From the NCBI RefSeq assembly GCF_014145635.1, contig NZ_JACHTC010000006.1, positions 1 to 64,000 on the forward strand: DNA of 64,000 nt, read 5' to 3'. A program made the position numbers and the translations under genes. Shown piece by piece: positions 36,542-45,283 of this stretch. The stretch is from Myroides sp. WP-1. GTDB taxonomy: Bacteria > Bacteroidota > Bacteroidia > Flavobacteriales > Flavobacteriaceae. The number at the start of each line of letters is the position of its first letter. Within the stretch, counting starts at the first letter, position 1. A model generated the notes under the pieces. It ran no database searches. It was not told the DNA's origin and was given only the letters and a program-made list of their open reading frames with translations.

Positions 36542-37045
36542 TTATTTACGATTAGGATCTTCCATTAACTCAGTGTAGACATTTTTGAACCGATACATAC
36601 ACTCATTTAGATCCTTCAGTGCTAAATTCTCCTTGTTGCTAATCTGTATCAATTGAGTCTTTAACATCAGTATACTATCTAGTTGAGTAAGCAACATAGC
36701 ATAACAATTAAAATTATCTGAATTTTCTTTGTTAACTAGATTTTTTATCTCTTCAATTTCTTTAGAAATATACTGTTCTAAGAAGTGATCATTCCCCACT
36801 TTACCCGTATTAAGTAAACGCATATGATAGTATAGAGTATCTACTTTATTCTTCAAGACATACTGTTGATTGAGTACATTTTTATAGAGCAAAATGTCTC
36901 TTTCAACTTGCTTATACTGTCGATCTGAACTTTCAAAAAAGAAATAAACGCCCAAAAAACATACTAACATCAATAATATGAAATTCGCAACAAAATAAAC
37001 AGAATGCAAGTAAATTTTATTAATATTTTCATTTTTCAAAGACAT
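36542..37045 (-). CDS. T6SSiii single-pass membrane protein, first gene of the operon (TssO/TssQ-like)
   Basis: This 167-residue protein has one membrane helix (about 14-33) and a helical periplasmic domain with heptad-like spacing. Its layout resembles the next gene, so the two could be paralogous or correspond to TssQ and TssO. It opens the T6SS operon, with a -7-like element ~45 bp upstream and a divergent response regulator gene beyond. The specific name is uncertain. Confidence 0.6.
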   Translation of the reverse strand: MSLKNENINKIYLHSVYFVANFILLMLVCFLGVYFFFESSDRQYKQVERDILLYKNVLNQQYVLKNKVDTLYYHMRLLNTGKVGNDHFLEQYISKEIEEIKNLVNKENSDNFNCYAMLLTQLDSILMLKTQLIQISNKENLALKDLNECMYRFKNVYTELMEDPNRK

Positions 37046-37090
37046 AAAATAAGTAATTATAAATTTTTAATGAGAAAAATATATTTGCTT

Positions 37091-37098
37091 CAAAAATA
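37091..37098 (-). promoter_or_regulatory. Candidate -7 element of the T6SS operon
   Basis: Reading leftward, TATTTTTG matches TAnnTTTG about 45 bp before the first T6SS gene, in the 90-bp interval shared with the divergent response regulator gene. Confidence 0.45.
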
Positions 37099-37135
37099 AT
37101 ACTAATTTTACATTATCCTAATCAAAAAAATAAAA

Positions 37136-37786
37136 ATGCCTATTCTCCTTTCCATATGTGAGTCAGATTTACACTTCAAAAATCTCTTATTTGATTATAT
37201 ACAACGCACATGTACCTACGATATAGTTGACCATTATTCCAATGGTTTTGAGCTGATTAATCGACTATATTTCAAACAGAATAATTTTCTATTAATTGAT
37301 GTTTTCACCCCAATTATGACGGGTATAGAAGCCATTAAAATTTTGAGAAATAAAAATAATAGTACCCCTATAATAGCCTATTCACAAGTTTATCAAGAAG
37401 ACGTAGATCATCTACTTTCTCAATATGATCAAATCTATTATTGTCAGAAAAACAGTAGTTTAATTTTCGGTTTATTGTCCGAATTACAAAAGGGTAATAT
37501 TTCTTTTCACCAAGAGCAAATCACGCAGTGGAAAAGAACTAAAATGGAAACAGAGGAGCGTTTTAACTCACAACAAAGGGCTATTTACAACCCTTCGCCT
37601 TTAGAGTTGCAAATAATTAATCATGCTTGTCGAGGATTGACAAACAAAGAAATCGGTGAACAAGTATACCTCAGCGGAAGAACGATAGAAGCACACATCA
37701 AGAAATTAACAGAAAAATTCCGAGTTAAAAATAAGATTCAACTAATCACGTATTGTGTAGAACAAAACTTACACACATACAAATAA
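37136..37786 (+). CDS. LuxR/NarL-type response regulator, divergent from the T6SS operon
   Basis: This 216-residue protein has an N-terminal receiver with acidic residues Glu9 and Asp11, phospho-acceptor Asp55 (LLIDVFTP), Ser83 and Lys105, all in the expected places. The C-terminal LuxR helix-turn-helix (about 150-212) shows SPLELQIINHACRGLTNKEI and the recognition helix SGRTIEAHIKKL. No histidine kinase gene is adjacent. Head-to-head placement with only 90 bp to the T6SS operon suggests that it controls that operon, which is inference. It is followed by a bidirectional terminator. Confidence 0.88.
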   Translation: MPILLSICESDLHFKNLLFDYIQRTCTYDIVDHYSNGFELINRLYFKQNNFLLIDVFTPIMTGIEAIKILRNKNNSTPIIAYSQVYQEDVDHLLSQYDQIYYCQKNSSLIFGLLSELQKGNISFHQEQITQWKRTKMETEERFNSQQRAIYNPSPLELQIINHACRGLTNKEIGEQVYLSGRTIEAHIKKLTEKFRVKNKIQLITYCVEQNLHTYK

Positions 37787-37931
37787 GTGCTGCTGGAAGA
37801 TCTTATCGGTAGTACGTGTTGCTTAGCGCTCTTTTCTGGCTTTTTACATGCGATTTAAGGCACTAAATATTGTTTTAAATACCAGAAGCTTATCTACACT
37901 ATTTCGTCGATTTAAAAAGAATTTAAAAACA

Positions 37932-37967
37932 AAAAGGGTAATTAACTTTTCAGTTAATTACCCTTTT
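37932..37967. terminator. Bidirectional terminator between the regulator gene and sufD
   Basis: A perfect 16-bp stem (AAAAGGGTAATTAACT, loop TTTC, AGTTAATTACCCTTTT) sits between convergent units. The remaining ~145 bp after the regulator gene hold nothing I can identify. Confidence 0.9.
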
Positions 37968-37996
37968 ATCGTATATGTTATATAAACGAATACCGC

Positions 37997-39316
37997 TTAA
38001 ATATCAAATCCCATAGATACACCTAATTTTGTAGCAATTAACTTCGCTACTTTCCCTTTTAATTCAGGGATTTTTACAGACTCCATAACTTCATCTGTGA
38101 AGGCATACATTAACAAAGCCTTAGCTTCGCGTTGTGGAATACCACGTTGACGCATGTAAAACATTGCTTCTTCATCTAATTGACCAATAGTACAACCATG
38201 TGAACAGCGAACGTCATCAGCGAAAATTTCAAGTTGAGGTTTTGTATATACCTGTGCTTTATCGCTCAATAAAATATTATTGCTTTGTTGGAATCCGTCT
38301 GTTTTTTGTGCGATTTTATCTACGTAAATCTTACCGTTGAATACACCAACTGAATTGTCATCATACAATCCTTTATAGTTTTGGTGACTCTCACAGTTTG
38401 GGCTATCATGAGAAACCAACGTGTAGTGATCTACGTGTTGTTTTCCTCCAATCAAAGTAATTCCCTTCATCGTACTATCAATGCGCTCTCCATCTTGATA
38501 AAAATTCAAGTTATTACGCGTCAATTTACCTCCAAAAGAGAACGTATGTACTGCTACTCTACTCTCTTGTTTTTGTTTGATGAATGTGTTGTCAATCAAA
38601 GTTCCTGTATCCAAATCATTTTGTAATTTGTAGAAATCTACGATTGCGCGTTTATGTCCAAAAATTTCAGTAACCGAGTTAGTGAATACACTGCATTCAT
38701 CCAAACTCTGATGGCGTTCTAAAATTTGAACATGTGCATTTTCTCCAACAATGATCAAATTACGCGGTTGAACCAATAAAGCTTGCTCACCTGATGTTGA
38801 CAAATAAATGATTTCAATTGGTTTTGAAACCACTTTACTCTTAGGGACATTGATAAATGCTCCTTCAACAGCGTATGCGGTATTTAAAGCGGTAAGACTA
38901 TCGTTTTTATCCGTGATTGTATTGTAATACGTATCAATCATCATCTTGTACTTTGGCTTAGTCAAAGCAGACGACATCAAACATACATCAAGTCCATCAT
39001 GTGTTGTTGAGGACAAATGTGAGCTAAAGATACCATTGATAAATACCAATTTATACGTATCAGAATCGCTCAAAAAGTACTGTTTTACATCTTTATACTC
39101 AACAGCAACTTCCTTTTTAGGCACCACACAAAAGTCATTCTTTAAAATTGAATTCAAAGAAGTGTATTTCCACGCTTCTTCTTTTTTTGTTGGGAAGCCT
39201 TTATCTTCAAATGTCTTTAACCCTTCTACGCGAATATTGTGAAGTGAATCGTGTTCTCCTCTCAATTGTTGTTCGAAAGCGACAAAAGACGTTATTAATT
39301 TATCTTTAAGTTCCAT
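37997..39316 (-). CDS. sufD: Fe-S cluster assembly protein SufD
   Basis: This 439-residue protein of the SufBD family carries the N-terminal EAWKYTSLNSIL motif and the beta-helix core. The C-terminal signature is CSHGCTIGQLDEEAMFYMRQRG, followed by AKALLMYAF. SufD forms the SufBC2D scaffold with SufB and SufC. It ends the proximal SUF block. In many relatives sufS follows directly, whereas here a terminator and a divergent-facing regulator gene follow. Confidence 0.95.
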   Translation of the reverse strand: MELKDKLITSFVAFEQQLRGEHDSLHNIRVEGLKTFEDKGFPTKKEEAWKYTSLNSILKNDFCVVPKKEVAVEYKDVKQYFLSDSDTYKLVFINGIFSSHLSSTTHDGLDVCLMSSALTKPKYKMMIDTYYNTITDKNDSLTALNTAYAVEGAFINVPKSKVVSKPIEIIYLSTSGEQALLVQPRNLIIVGENAHVQILERHQSLDECSVFTNSVTEIFGHKRAIVDFYKLQNDLDTGTLIDNTFIKQKQESRVAVHTFSFGGKLTRNNLNFYQDGERIDSTMKGITLIGGKQHVDHYTLVSHDSPNCESHQNYKGLYDDNSVGVFNGKIYVDKIAQKTDGFQQSNNILLSDKAQVYTKPQLEIFADDVRCSHGCTIGQLDEEAMFYMRQRGIPQREAKALLMYAFTDEVMESVKIPELKGKVAKLIATKLGVSMGFDI

Positions 39317-39371
39317 ATTCCTTATTTACCTATTAGACTAAAATGACTGTATTCTGTGTAAATCGCAACGA

Positions 39372-40118
39372 TTATAGCGATTCTTTAATCCAGTCGTATC
39401 CTTTTTCTTCTAGTTCTAAGGCTAATTCTTTTCCTCCTGTTTTTACAATTTTTCCATCGTATAAAACGTGTACATAATCAGGTACGATATAATCTAACAA
39501 ACGTTGATAGTGCGTAATTAAAATTACCGCGTTGTCTTCGCTTTTCAATTTATTTACACCATTTGCCACAATGCGTAAAGCGTCAATATCTAATCCTGAA
39601 TCCGTTTCATCCAAGATTGCGATTTTCGGCTCTAACATAGCCATTTGGAAGATTTCATTTCTCTTTTTCTCTCCACCAGAGAATCCTTCATTCAATGAAC
39701 GAGATAAGAATTTTCTATCGATTTCAAGCAATTCTGATTTCTCTTTGATCTTCTTCAACATTTCATTGGCAGGCATTTCCTCTTCACCTTTTGCTTTTCT
39801 TGCCTCGTTGATTGCCGTTTTAATGAAATTAGTTACGGAAACTCCAGGAATTTCCACTGGATATTGAAAAGATAAAAACACACCTTTGTGTGCTCTTTCT
39901 TCTGGAGCTAATTCACCCAATTCTTCTCCATCCAATAACATTTCACCTTCCGTTACTTCAAAAGCCTCATTTCCAGCAATCACAGAAGATAAGGTACTCT
40001 TACCAGCACCATTAGGTCCCATAATCGCATGGATTTCACCCGCTTTTACTTCTAAATTAATTCCTTTTAATATTTCTTTATTTTCAACACTTGCGTGTAG
40101 GTTTTTTATCTGTAACAT
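39372..40118 (-). CDS. sufC: Fe-S cluster assembly ATPase SufC
   Basis: This 248-residue ABC-type ATPase has Walker [10 protein letters not shown] at 34-42. The SufC-specific signature is [19 protein letters not shown], with Walker [11 protein letters not shown]. It powers conformational change in the SufBCD scaffold. It lies 59 bp after sufB and 55 bp before sufD. Confidence 0.97.
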   Translation of the reverse strand: MLQIKNLHASVENKEILKGINLEVKAGEIHAIMGPNGAGKSTLSSVIAGNEAFEVTEGEMLLDGEELGELAPEERAHKGVFLSFQYPVEIPGVSVTNFIKTAINEARKAKGEEEMPANEMLKKIKEKSELLEIDRKFLSRSLNEGFSGGEKKRNEIFQMAMLEPKIAILDETDSGLDIDALRIVANGVNKLKSEDNAVILITHYQRLLDYIVPDYVHVLYDGKIVKTGGKELALELEEKGYDWIKESL

Positions 40119-40177
40119 AAACTGTTTGTTATTTTAAATTTGTAATGATACGAATACTTTCATCAGAAGAAGGGTGA

Positions 40178-41626
40178 TTAACCTACACTTCCTTCCAATG
40201 AAATCTCTAGTAATTTTTGTGCTTCAACGGCAAATTCCATTGGCAACTTGTTCAACACTTCTTTAGAGAACCCATTGACAATCAATGCAATTGCTTTCTC
40301 AGTAGGAATACCACGTTGGTTACAATAGAAAATTTGATCTTCTCCAATTTTACTAGTTGTTGCCTCGTGTTCAATCTGAGCTGTTGAATTTTTTGCTTCA
40401 ATGTAAGGGAATGTATGAGCTCCGCATTCGTTACCCATTAACAACGAATCACATTGAGAAAAGTTTCTAGCGTTTTCAGCACGTGGACCTACTTGTACTA
40501 GACCTCTATAACTATTTTGAGATTTACCCGCTGAAATACCTTTCGATATAATCGTCGATTTCGTATTCTTACCTAAGTGAATCATTTTTGTTCCTGTATC
40601 CGCTTGTTGGAAATTATTGGTAACAGCAACAGAGTAAAACTCCCCTACCGAATTATCTCCTTTCAATACACACGATGGATATTTCCATGTTACAGCTGAT
40701 CCTGTTTCTACCTGAGTCCAAGAAATCTTCGCGTTTGTTTCACACAATCCGCGTTTAGTAACAAAGTTAAACACTCCACCTTTTCCTTCTTTATCTCCAG
40801 GATACCAGTTCTGTACCGTAGAATACTTAATCTCTGCATTATCTAATGCAATTAACTCTACAACAGCTGCGTGCAATTGATTCTCATCACGAGAAGGTGC
40901 TGTACATCCTTCTAAGTAAGAAACATAACTTCCTTCATCAGCAATTACTAAAGTACGCTCGAACTGTCCGGTTCCCGCCTGATTGATACGGAAATAGGTA
41001 GACAATTCCATTGGGCAACGAATCCCTTTGGGAATATAACAGAATGATCCGTCAGAAAAAACAGCTGAATTTAATGCAGCGTAGAAATTATCTGTTTGCG
41101 GCACAACTGTTCCTAAATATTTTTTAACTAATTCAGGATATTCTCTAATCGCTTCAGAAATAGAACAGAAAATGATTCCTTTCTCCGCTAGCGTTTCTTT
41201 AAACGTAGTGGCAACAGAAACGGAATCCATAACAATATCCATTGCAACGCCAGACAAACGTTTTTGTTCATCAATCGAAATACCCAATTTATTGAAAGTC
41301 TCCAACAATTCTGGATCTACTTCATCTAAACTGCTGTATTTATCTTTACTTTTTGGTGCTGAATAGTAAGAGATTGCTTGAAAATCTGGTTTTTCATAAT
41401 GCACATTCGCCCATTCCGGTTCAGTCATCTCTTTCCAAATGCGAAATGCCTCTAAACGCCAGTTTGTCATCCACTCAGGTTCTTCTTTCTTAGCAGAAAT
41501 AGCTCTGATGATGTCTTCATTCAATCCAATCGGAAATGTTTCTGATTCTATATCTGTATAGAATCCATACTCATACTCCTTACCTTCTAATTCTTTTTTT
41601 AAATCTTCTTCTGTATACTTGCTCAT
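40178..41626 (-). CDS. sufB: Fe-S cluster assembly scaffold SufB
   Basis: This 482-residue SufB shows the expected [30 protein letters not shown] region (near 190-215) and FVTKRGLC. It also has [21 protein letters not shown] near the C-terminus. Clusters are built on the SufB-SufD interface. It follows the A-type carrier gene by 86 bp and precedes sufC. Confidence 0.97.
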   Translation of the reverse strand: MSKYTEEDLKKELEGKEYEYGFYTDIESETFPIGLNEDIIRAISAKKEEPEWMTNWRLEAFRIWKEMTEPEWANVHYEKPDFQAISYYSAPKSKDKYSSLDEVDPELLETFNKLGISIDEQKRLSGVAMDIVMDSVSVATTFKETLAEKGIIFCSISEAIREYPELVKKYLGTVVPQTDNFYAALNSAVFSDGSFCYIPKGIRCPMELSTYFRINQAGTGQFERTLVIADEGSYVSYLEGCTAPSRDENQLHAAVVELIALDNAEIKYSTVQNWYPGDKEGKGGVFNFVTKRGLCETNAKISWTQVETGSAVTWKYPSCVLKGDNSVGEFYSVAVTNNFQQADTGTKMIHLGKNTKSTIISKGISAGKSQNSYRGLVQVGPRAENARNFSQCDSLLMGNECGAHTFPYIEAKNSTAQIEHEATTSKIGEDQIFYCNQRGIPTEKAIALIVNGFSKEVLNKLPMEFAVEAQKLLEISLEGSVG

Positions 41627-41712
41627 ATATTGGTACTTAAAAGCAATTATTACCTGCTTCTACATTAGACTTTACTTTGTGAAAAGGGAAGGAAAACCCT
41701 TCCCCTTTTGTT

Positions 41713-42042
41713 CTATAAAGAAAAACTTTCTCCACACCCGCAAGTTCTACTTGCATTTGGGTTATTAAAGTAGAAACCTTTTCCATTTAACCCTCCTGAA
41801 TACTCAAGAGTCGTTCCTACTAAATACAAAAAGCTTTTTTTATCCACAGCAATTTTAACCCCATTATCTTCGAAAACTTTGTCATCTTCTGAGATTCCGT
41901 GGTCAAATTTCAATTGGTACGATAAGCCGGAACATCCTCCGCTTTCAACCCCTACGCGAACATAGTCTATGGTAGAATCGAAACCTTCGTCCTCCATTAA
42001 AAGAGCTACACGCTTACTTGCTATATCTGAAACTTTTATCAT
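41713..42042 (-). CDS. sufA: A-type iron-sulfur carrier (SufA/IscA family)
   Basis: This 109-residue protein has the three A-type cysteines: Cys37 (VESGGCSGL) and Cys101/Cys103 (SRTCGCGESF). It carries or transfers clusters to target proteins. It is the first gene of the proximal SUF operon and has an excellent -7 element upstream. Whether to call it SufA or another A-type protein cannot be settled from sequence. Confidence 0.92.
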   Translation of the reverse strand: MIKVSDIASKRVALLMEDEGFDSTIDYVRVGVESGGCSGLSYQLKFDHGISEDDKVFEDNGVKIAVDKKSFLYLVGTTLEYSGGLNGKGFYFNNPNASRTCGCGESFSL

Positions 42043-42080
42043 ACGTTTTGCTTAAAATAGATTAATTCTATACCGATTGA

Positions 42081-42088
42081 CAAAGGTA
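42081..42088 (-). promoter_or_regulatory. Putative -7 element of the sufABCD operon
   Basis: Reading leftward, TACCTTTG is a perfect TAnnTTTG match ~40 bp before the first SUF gene. The gap beyond it, up to 42420, is AT-rich with no gene I recognise. Confidence 0.6.
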
Positions 42089-42420
42089 TTATAAAAAAAT
42101 GGTTTCTAACACTAACTAACATATTTATAACGATTAGAAGTTTTAATACTAAAATCGATAAAATCTATTGTTTTAAATCATTTTTAATTAGTTATTAAGC
42201 AGTAGATTACCTAATTCACTACCAATTCCAAATCGGTTTAATACGGTAAATAAATTCTTTTTCTATTTAAAAAGCTTTCGTTACAAATTTCGTATCTATT
42301 TTTTGATAAATAAGGCACAAATAAAAGAAAGGATTGAACAAATCCAAGGAAAGTGATTTTTGGGAGGTGTTTGTTGATTGGCGAATCACTTCGTTTCGAT
42401 TTCCTCTTTCCTCTCTCTTC

Positions 42421-42560
42421 TTTCCTCTTTCCTCTTTATCTCACGGATTTTATTCTTTTTTGTGTTCGATGAATCTTCACTGCGTTTCGATTTCCTCTTT
42501 CCTCTTTATCTCTCGGATTTTATTCTTTTTTGTGTTCGATGAATCTTCACTGCGTTTCGA
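42421..42560. repeat. Two 70-bp direct repeats with pyrimidine-rich flanks
   Basis: Units 42421-42490 and 42491-42560 are identical except for one base (A or T in TCTC-A/T-CGG). A partial third copy of the TTTCCTCTTT run follows to about 42600, and a similar run precedes them from about 42388. The embedded open frame is low-complexity Phe/Ser/Leu and is not a gene. The next gene starts ~90 bp later, after TTACTTTG at 42618, a near match to the -7 consensus. Confidence 0.85.
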
Positions 42561-42653
42561 TTTCCTCTTTCCTCTTTCCTCTTTCCTCTCTCTTCTTTCC
42601 AATTCGCTATAATTTTCTTACTTTGCATCAATCACAATAAATAAAGAAAGAGA

Positions 42654-43514
42654 ATGAAATTATACAGTATCGAAAGTGGTAACTTTAAACTAGATGGTGG
42701 AGCGATGTTTGGGGTAGTTCCCAAGGCGATTTGGAATAAAACCAACCCAGCAGACTCGAACAATCAAATTGATTTAGGGGCTCGTTTATTACTTATTGAA
42801 GATGGTAATCGCCTTCTCTTACTCGACACGGGAATGGGGAACAAGCAATCGGATAAATTTTTCGGTTATTATTCCCTTTGGGGCGAACATACCTTAGAAA
42901 AATCACTAGCCAAACACGGTTTTCATCCAGACGATATTACGGATGTATTTTTAACTCACTTACACTTTGATCACGTGGGGGGAGCTGTAAACTGGAATAC
43001 AGAGCGAAGTGGTTATGTCAACGCCTTTAAAAATGCCCATTATTGGTCCAACCAAGAGCATTGGAATTGGGCGATAAACCCCAACCCAAGAGAAAAAGCT
43101 TCTTTCTTACCTGAAAATATACTTCCCATTCAAGAAAGTGGAGCACTTCAATTTATAGCAAGAGAACAAACTGATTTTATGGCGAACAGTGAATTAGGTT
43201 TTTCAATTTTCTTTGCGGATGGACACACGGATAAACAGATGATCCCCATTCTAGACTACAAAGGACGCAAGCTTGCCTTTACTGCCGATTTGTTGCCAAC
43301 TGCAGGACATATTCCCTTGCCTTATGTCATGGGATACGATACACGTCCTTTGTTAACCTTAAGTGAAAAAGAAAAATTTTTAAAAATGGCTGCAGATGAA
43401 AACTGGTTACTCTTCTTAGAACATGATGCTCATAACGAAATAATTACAGTACAACATACCGAAAAAGGAGTGAGATTAAATGAAACACATAAAGTAGCAG
43501 ATATCTTAATTTAA
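42654..43514 (+). CDS. MBL-fold metallohydrolase
   Basis: This 286-residue protein has no signal peptide. The metal motif THLHFDHVGG spans residues 101-110 (His102, His104, Asp106, His107). A later histidine lies in FADGHTDKQMIP, another in LEHDAHNE, and a bridging Asp in FTADLLP. It resembles the lactonase or phosphodiesterase-like branch of the superfamily, but the substrate cannot be determined. It is monocistronic and not linked to neighbours by function. Confidence 0.88.
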   Translation: MKLYSIESGNFKLDGGAMFGVVPKAIWNKTNPADSNNQIDLGARLLLIEDGNRLLLLDTGMGNKQSDKFFGYYSLWGEHTLEKSLAKHGFHPDDITDVFLTHLHFDHVGGAVNWNTERSGYVNAFKNAHYWSNQEHWNWAINPNPREKASFLPENILPIQESGALQFIAREQTDFMANSELGFSIFFADGHTDKQMIPILDYKGRKLAFTADLLPTAGHIPLPYVMGYDTRPLLTLSEKEKFLKMAADENWLLFLEHDAHNEIITVQHTEKGVRLNETHKVADILI

Positions 43515-43587
43515 TGTTAAGCTGAACGTTTTCAATCAATTATATACTATTTTTATCGGTCTTAAACGAAATTTAAAACAAAGAACA

Positions 43588-45201
43588 ATGCGTTTGATTA
43601 AACCTATTTATCTTTCAGCTGCTTTGGCATTTGCTTTAACTAGCTGCGGAGGCTCAAAAGCTATTATACAAACCCCAATCTCAACAGTAGATCAATTACC
43701 AACGAGAACAAGTCCGTTGTCAGAAGAACAATTGAAGAGATGGAGTCACTTAGATATCCTTAGAGATACAGTTCCTGGAATGTCTGTTGATCGTGCTTAT
43801 GAAGAATTATTAAAAGGAAAACCACTTCCTAAAAAAGTAGTTGTAGGAGTAATTGACTCTGGAATTGAGATTGACCATGATGATTTAAAAAAACAAGTTT
43901 GGACCAATCCAAAAGAAATCGCTGGTAACAACATTGACGATGACAACAACGGGTATATCGACGACATCCACGGATGGAATTTCTTAGGAAAATCAGTACA
44001 TGAAAACGTTGAAATGGTTCGTGTAGTGAGAAGAGGAAACGATGGATCTGAGCAATACAATAGAGCTGTAAAAGAGCTAGCAAAAGAAATCCAAGAAGCA
44101 AAAGAAATCCAAGTTAGAGCGGATATGTTAATGCGCGCTAACGAGAGATTGGCTACTTTCTTAGGGAAAAAAGACTATACAATAGAGGATTTAAATACCA
44201 TTGGAGACGATGCCTCTGAAGAAATCTTACACTCTAAAAAAGTCATCTCAAACATTTTAAATAATGGTCGTGAACTATCTTGGTTAGAAACGTATAAAAA
44301 CTACGGAGATAGCAAATTAAAATACCACTTAAATGTTGATTTTAACGGTCGTGAACTTGTAGGAGATGACCATACTAATATTAACGATCGCGTATATGGA
44401 GACAACAACGTAATTGGTCCTGATCGCGATGAAGCAAAACACGGAACACACGTTTCTGGAATTATTGCACAAACAAGACACAACAATTTAGGAGGTGACG
44501 GTGTTGCATCGGAAGTTGCTGAAATTATGGCATTACGTGCTGTTCCTGATGGAGATGAATACGATAAAGACATTGCATTGGCAATTCGCTATGCAGCAGA
44601 TAATGGAGCTAAAGTAATCAATGGTAGTTTCGGAAAATACTTTGAAGAAAACAGCCAATGGGTACGTGATGCAATCCAATATGCAGAATCAAAAGATGTA
44701 TTAATCGTGGTGGCTGCAGGAAATGACGCTATGGATTTAAACATCGAAGGTGGTGTAGAACGTTATCCAAATGACAACGTAAAAATGGGACCTGAAGTAG
44801 CTAGTAATTTCTTAGTTGTAGGAGCTTTAAATCCAAAATTTGGAGAGAATATGGTTGCTACTTTCTCAAATTACGGTCATTATGATGTAGACGTTTTTGC
44901 TCCTGGAGTGAAAATCTACGCTACAACGCCACACAATTCATATGAATATTTACAAGGAACGTCTATGGCATCGCCAAACGTGGCTGGAGTTGCTGCATTA
45001 ATACGCGCATACTATCCACAATTTACAGCTGCTGAAGTGAAAAAAATCATCATGGATTCAGGTGTACCTGTAAATATAAACGTCATCGTTGGAGAAAAAA
45101 GAGAAGTGAGAAATTTCAATTCAATTTCAACTTCCGGAAAATTTGTTAACGTATACAATGCTTTGATTTTAGCAGAAACATTAGCAAAAGCAAAAAAGTA
45201 A
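43588..45201 (+). CDS. S8 family subtilisin-like serine protease (lipoprotein)
   Basis: This 537-residue secreted lipoprotein has a lipobox ending at Cys20 (ALTSCGGSK). The catalytic triad is Asp90 (VVGVIDSGIEI), His285 (AKHGTHVSGI) and Ser459 (LQGTSMASPNVAG). The oxyanion Asn is in VVAAGNDAM. The spacing between Asp and His is ~195 residues, far more than the ~30-40 of simple subtilisins, because of a charged helical insertion at about 145-250. No T9SS sorting domain is present, so it is probably anchored by lipid in the envelope. Confidence 0.93.
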   Translation: MRLIKPIYLSAALAFALTSCGGSKAIIQTPISTVDQLPTRTSPLSEEQLKRWSHLDILRDTVPGMSVDRAYEELLKGKPLPKKVVVGVIDSGIEIDHDDLKKQVWTNPKEIAGNNIDDDNNGYIDDIHGWNFLGKSVHENVEMVRVVRRGNDGSEQYNRAVKELAKEIQEAKEIQVRADMLMRANERLATFLGKKDYTIEDLNTIGDDASEEILHSKKVISNILNNGRELSWLETYKNYGDSKLKYHLNVDFNGRELVGDDHTNINDRVYGDNNVIGPDRDEAKHGTHVSGIIAQTRHNNLGGDGVASEVAEIMALRAVPDGDEYDKDIALAIRYAADNGAKVINGSFGKYFEENSQWVRDAIQYAESKDVLIVVAAGNDAMDLNIEGGVERYPNDNVKMGPEVASNFLVVGALNPKFGENMVATFSNYGHYDVDVFAPGVKIYATTPHNSYEYLQGTSMASPNVAGVAALIRAYYPQFTAAEVKKIIMDSGVPVNINVIVGEKREVRNFNSISTSGKFVNVYNALILAETLAKAKK

Positions 45202-45232
45202 ACTTTTTTATACACAAAGAAAAAGATCCTAT

Positions 45233-45270
45233 ACTCCACAACAAAGTATTACTTTATTGTGGAGTTTTAA
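45233..45270 (+). terminator. Terminator after the S8 protease gene
   Basis: The stem ACTCCACAACAAAGT pairs with ACTTTATTGTGGAGT with one mismatch and is followed by TTTAATTT. Confidence 0.75.
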
Positions 45271-45283
45271 TTTAAATTGAGAC

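Noticed and set aside
42334..42612. 92-residue open frame over the 70-bp repeats
   Set aside because: It is low-complexity Phe/Ser/Leu produced by pyrimidine-rich repeats, with no recognisable motif.
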